The notes under the pieces: generated by a model | The model's input: only the letters and a program-made list of their open reading frames with translations | Databases searched by the model: none | What the model was told of the DNA's origin: nothing | Position numbers and translations under genes: made by a program | Shown: positions 60,042-64,000 of the stretch, piece by piece | How positions within the stretch are numbered: the stretch's first letter is position 1 | Layout: every line of letters starts with the position of its first letter | From: Thermoplasmata archaeon | GTDB lineage: Archaea; Thermoplasmatota; Penumbrarchaeia; JAEHCK01 | Direction: 5' to 3' | DNA: 64,000 nt | NCBI GenBank assembly: GCA_020696345.1 | Contig: JAEHCK010000002.1 | Span: forward strand, 24,647 to 88,646

Positions 60042-60891
60042 ATCATACCCGTGATAGGATGTTCCGTACTGTCACTACCCTAGATACTTTTATAAATCGC
60101 TGTTTGGATCTTATTCCAAAAGGTCCAACCCTTTCAGGTTTCGAATACAACAGAGACCTGTTGAAAGCTTTTGGATACATGGATGGAACCGAAAGGATGC
60201 GATAACAGGAAAGTTCAAATTCCTAACCTGTGCCCTGGTAAGTTCCGATATTCCTGAAAGGATTCCGCTTATCTCAATACCCATTCATTTGGGTCATGAT
60301 ATGGCAAAGGAAGTCTGTTTCTGCCTTTCACTTATCCAGCCCTTGGTTAAAAGCATCAAACTCAACCTTTTTGACAGGGGATTCTTCAGCAAGGAACTGA
60401 TGTTTGCTTTAGCGAATGGACCATATCCATATCTTATATTCGTTCCAAAAAATGAAAAGGTCAAAGAAGAATTGGGGAAAATGGAAGAAAGTGAGCGAAA
60501 AAAAATCACATATGAATTTAAGTTCTACAAGGATAAAACCACAATTTGTGGTAGTACTACAATGGCCCTACTTAAGAAAATATTTGACACGAAGAGTGAA
60601 AAAGAGTTTGACTGGGCCTTTGCAACAGACCAAGAAGAGATTAATCTGGATTACATCATACCCACATACAAAGGACGATGGCGGATTGAGACTGGTTTCC
60701 GCGTCCAGGACGAAGCCCGGATCAAATCCAAATCCAAGGATATGAAGATTCGTTATTTCTATTTCATTTATGAACAGGTACTTCAATTGCTGTGGGCTAT
60801 CTTTTACAAAAATGAGATGAGTTTCAAAGCATTTATCATTGAGATGTATGAAATGAGTAATGAAAGAGTTAGCAAGCAAGAGAGAAAATAG
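60038..60891 (+). pseudogene. DDE transposase, interrupted
   Basis: MNHTRDRMFRTVTTLDTFINRCLDLIPKGPTLSGFEYNRDLLKAFGYMDGTERMR stop, then ORF 60289-60891 with YKGRWRIETGFRVQDEARIKSKS. Confidence 0.8.
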
Positions 60892-61236
60892 AAGAGGGCC
60901 AGGGCATAGATATCTTAGGGCTATGTCTTGATAGGCCATAGAGATATCTGAGGCTCATTGGTAGTATGTCATCCTTAATGTTCTTCTCTCGAAAATTCGG
61001 ATTCTAAGATGGCCCTATCTCAATAAATTATGTCATTCGGAGATACGGGTTATATACTATTGATGACCAACATCCATTAAAACAAGGATTGAAACAATCC
61101 ACCACGATCTCGTCTCGTATCTTTTCCTCTTTATTATCACGGCTATATCTTGCTTTGTGGAGTACTTTTCCTATGCTAACATTCTCGTGCTCGCGCTCGA
61201 GTGTGATGCCATGCGAGAAAATTGAGGTTCATACAC

Positions 61237-61660
61237 TTAATTTTTATGTTTTTTCAATTTAGTTAGAAGGAACTTCCATGCAGGGATTATTTCGACAGAG
61301 TCTGTTTTGCCCTCTTTTTCCATATCGATAATGATCACTTTCTTCACTTTGTTCCCAAATTTCTCAACGAACTTCTTGACCTGCTTCACATCCTTTTCGG
61401 TCATCTTTACTTCGATCGCGATCAATTCGCCATCATCCTGAATTATGAAATCTACTTCAAACCCGTTCCTATAAAAAAACCTTGCATCCATCTCGGTGGA
61501 TATGATATTCTCCAGCATGAAAGGCAGGACATTTTCAAGATTTTGATTGAAGGCAAAGGCGATGTTCGGTGTTGCGAGATAGACCTTCTTCAGTTTCCTG
61601 AGGCTGGCGATGGGGCTGCCGCGGTAATTGAATACGAATTTGGGGAAATTGGATCGTCAT
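61237..61660 (-). pseudogene. DUF4143 ATPase C-terminal remnant
   Basis: PKFVFNYRGSPIASLRKLKKVYLATPNIAFAF...MLENIISTEMDARFFYRNGFEVDFIIQDDGELIAIEVK; no ATPase domain. Confidence 0.65.
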
Positions 61661-61933
61661 CGAGAAGATTATGTATTTTTCATTTACCGTTGATATAATA
61701 ATTGATCTTGACTCCGGTCACCCTTAATGTGCTTTGTAGTAAACCAAATTCAAATGAATAGTAATCTAAAAATTCTTTAGTCGATAAAACAATAAAAAAC
61801 ATTTATTTAGCTCTAGATGATTAACAGGCGGTGTAAAGATGCAATTGATAGCCAATATCAATTATAACAATGATTGAACTAACAAATAAATGTGGCAGAG
61901 CCACACTTCCTTTGTTTATTTTGAGGAATTGAT

Positions 61934-62140
61934 TTGAGAATGTACAAAGTGATCATCCGAGATCTCAAAAACAAAGAGGATATTGCCATCAGGGCTAGTG
62001 ATAATAATAATTTCTTGTTTACCAGTATAGGTGATAATATCCGTATTAAAAACAAAGTTTATAAGATCACACATCGATCTTATGAGATCACGGATGATGA
62101 CGATTGGATACAGATAATAGACGTTATCGAAGCAATATAA
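61934..62140 (+). CDS. Hypothetical small protein
   Basis: 68-aa ORF just upstream of the Pcc1-like gene. Confidence 0.5.
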   Translation: MRMYKVIIRDLKNKEDIAIRASDNNNFLFTSIGDNIRIKNKVYKITHRSYEITDDDDWIQIIDVIEAI

Positions 62141-62170
62141 ATAAAAATATGCTCGGTTCATGGTGTTTAT

Positions 62171-62422
62171 ATGAAGATCAGGACAACATTCGTTTTTCAA
62201 TTCACAGACCCCAAGAGCGCCGAGCATATCAGAGATGCATTGGAAGTGGATAATTATGATCATGTCCGAACAACACTTGATGGCAATAAGTTGACCGCCG
62301 AGATCGAAGCCGATTCGCTTTTAAGCCTGCTCCACACCACAGAAGACTACCTATCTTGCCTGGTCATCGCAGAAAATGTGCTCGAACAGACAGAGTCTAA
62401 TAAAGATAAGAGTGTGAATTGA
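62171..62422 (+). CDS. pcc1: KEOPS complex subunit Pcc1-like
   Basis: FVFQFTDPKSAEHIRDALEVDNYDHV...LTAEIEADSLLSLLHTTEDYLSCLVIAENVL. Confidence 0.8.
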   Translation: MKIRTTFVFQFTDPKSAEHIRDALEVDNYDHVRTTLDGNKLTAEIEADSLLSLLHTTEDYLSCLVIAENVLEQTESNKDKSVN

Positions 62423-62457
62423 TTATATATCAAAGTATTACTGAAGGTGGACCGTTG

Positions 62458-62492
62458 GGCCTTCGGCTTGGCCTTTGGCCAAGCCTTCGGCC
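62458..62492. terminator. Strong hairpin downstream of the Pcc1-like gene
   Basis: ggcc-ttc-ggcttggcc-ttt-ggccaagcc-ttc-ggcc. Confidence 0.5.
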
Positions 62493-62518
62493 GATCACTA
62501 TGATCATTTAATAAACAG

Positions 62519-63026
62519 AATCGTTTGGTGAGGGGGGACCATTACTATGGATTGTTGTTGAAAAACATTTGGTGAGAGGGGGAATTATTTATTCTTTTTT
62601 CCTAAATATGATATTAAGCCATACAGTAATTTTCCTTGTTTTTCAATTAAATTGTGAATTCTTTTATGATCTTCATTAGCGATGTAACCCAGTCTATTAG
62701 CGATTATTGATAGACTATCAACTTCATTTAGTGAACCTATTGCAATCTTTAAGTGGTGTATATAGCCCGCATTTGTTCCTACTCCAGAGCCTTCAGCAAT
62801 ATTACTTGAAATAGAAACAACAGCTCTCTTAATTTGGGAGGTTAGACCGTAAATTTCTTCCTTTGGAAAATCCTGTGTAATTTTATAGATATGAAATGCC
62901 AAATCAATTGCATTTTTCCATGCGTCAAGTTTCTCAAATGTTTTTGCCATGTTTTTTGAAAATTCTTTAAATGATATATAATTATTCATTTACCGAAAAA
63001 CATCTATCCCCCCTCACCAAACGATT
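62519..63026. repeat. Segment bounded by a 19-bp perfect inverted repeat enclosing a four-helix-bundle gene
   Basis: aatcgtttggtgagggggg (62519-62537) and cccccctcaccaaacgatt (63008-63026). Confidence 0.8.
62585..62989 (-). CDS. Four-helix-bundle protein (23S rRNA intervening-sequence protein / S23 family)
   Basis: KLDAWKNAIDLAFHIYKITQDFPKEEIYGLTSQIKRAVVSISSNIAEGSGVGTNAGYIHHLKIAIGSLNE. Confidence 0.92.
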   Translation of the reverse strand: MNNYISFKEFSKNMAKTFEKLDAWKNAIDLAFHIYKITQDFPKEEIYGLTSQIKRAVVSISSNIAEGSGVGTNAGYIHHLKIAIGSLNEVDSLSIIANRLGYIANEDHKRIHNLIEKQGKLLYGLISYLGKKNK

Positions 63027-63177
63027 GTAGACAATAATTCATTGGAGTGGGTCTCCAAACGATTCCAAGTGATAGCTACTTGAAGTGGCCCCCAAACGAT
63101 TGTAAATGATCATTTATTGAAGTGGTCCCCCCTCTCCAAGTGATTTACATCGATAAAACATCAAAACGGTCCGTATA

Positions 63178-63615
63178 TCAATATATATCTATCAACAGTA
63201 CCTCTTTCAGTTTCTTACCTTGCGAACATTTAACATTTTTGTTAACAGCCTTGATCTCGTATTGTGACCCATATTTCAAGCCAGATGGAAAACATTTTTT
63301 ATAATTCTCACACCCGCGATCTATGCAATCTTCTTCTTTTTCAATGGTAATTCTGGCCTTTTCCACTGCAGTATCCGCATTCAATGCATATTCGATCGGC
63401 ATTATTTCATATTCGACTGCACGCACACCACCTTCGTGGATCTTGCAGTCGTGATGCATGGTCCGAACTTCCTTGACCTTGTAATAACGCCCCTCCTCAA
63501 GATTGAAGCAAACTGTCTTAACCTTGCATTCGCGACACTCAGACAACGGGCCTAAGTACAGGAACATATTATCCTTTTTTGCTTGTTTTTCACCTATTAA
63601 AGTAACATTAGCCAA
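63178..63615 (-). CDS. UPF0179 family protein
   Basis: LGPLSECRECKVKTVCFNLEEGRYYKVKEVR...HHDCKIHEGGVRAVEYE; cysteine-rich archaeal family. Confidence 0.85.
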   Translation of the reverse strand: MANVTLIGEKQAKKDNMFLYLGPLSECRECKVKTVCFNLEEGRYYKVKEVRTMHHDCKIHEGGVRAVEYEIMPIEYALNADTAVEKARITIEKEEDCIDRGCENYKKCFPSGLKYGSQYEIKAVNKNVKCSQGKKLKEVLLIDIY

Positions 63616-64000
63616 AATGAATACCTCCCGGTATGTTTTTGTATATGTATATATGAAAATCTTTAATTCTATTTTGGAGGTAACTGCTATAATCTTAAAT
63701 AAATATATCTAGTTAAAAAGATTATTCGACTCTTCTCCGAATTTGGGCAATATTAAGGGTTGGGGATCACAACTTTGGGGTCAGGACAAGATATCAGTAT
63801 ATTTGGTGCATAGGCTATTTGAAAAGTCAAATTTTAAATTGGAACAATTTTCCTGAGAAAAATTATTCTACATTGGAAAATTCTTTGACTTTTCCAAAGT
63901 TAAAAAGTGTAAAAGTAAATCCAAGTTTTTCAATTTGCAATCTCTAATCTCCAATTTTCAATTGCCTTAGCATACATGTTGCGGGTTAACCCCTGAACTC

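Larger units (their letters stand above)
59830..61025 (+). mobile_element. Degenerate insertion sequence with DUF2080-type ORF and DDE transposase remnant
   Basis: DUF2080-like peptide plus interrupted transposase; possible ends attatgagatataaggga and tggccctatctcaataa. Confidence 0.65.

Overview
Archaeal chromosome segment. FtsZ, family B DNA polymerase, RFC small subunit, geranylgeranyl reductase, class II HMG-CoA reductase, a Pcc1-like protein, UPF0179, an eL41-like protein and intron-containing tRNAs fit a euryarchaeon; Thermoplasmatota-like is a guess. Housekeeping genes alternate with very large secreted or membrane-anchored proteins. Two of these carry an N-terminal GLTNG-N/S-G heptad repeat before the first TM helix and a PEF-CTERM-like tail. 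A long minus-strand run encodes rubrerythrin, ferritin, superoxide reductase, IscU, NifS, DsrE, TusA, rubredoxin and Fur. RNA genes: tRNA-Gln(CTG), tRNA-Glu(CTC) with a 59-nt intron, tRNA-Trp(CCA) with a 172-nt intron that looks like a box C/D guide RNA, and a solitary 5S rRNA. Intergenic DNA is rich in repeats. The best candidates for something undescribed are: (i) a ~85-bp element in two dispersed copies (22379-22463, 46453-46535) with an H-type pseudoknot topology and compensatory substitutions; (ii) the TNG-repeat/PEF-CTERM surface proteins; (iii) phase-locked 28-bp arrays that switch orientation at two distant loci; (iv) a four-helix-bundle gene between perfect 19-bp inverted repeats; (v) repeated duplication of the tRNA-Glu 3' end. 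All calls come from reading the sequence and the supplied ORFs; no database search was run.
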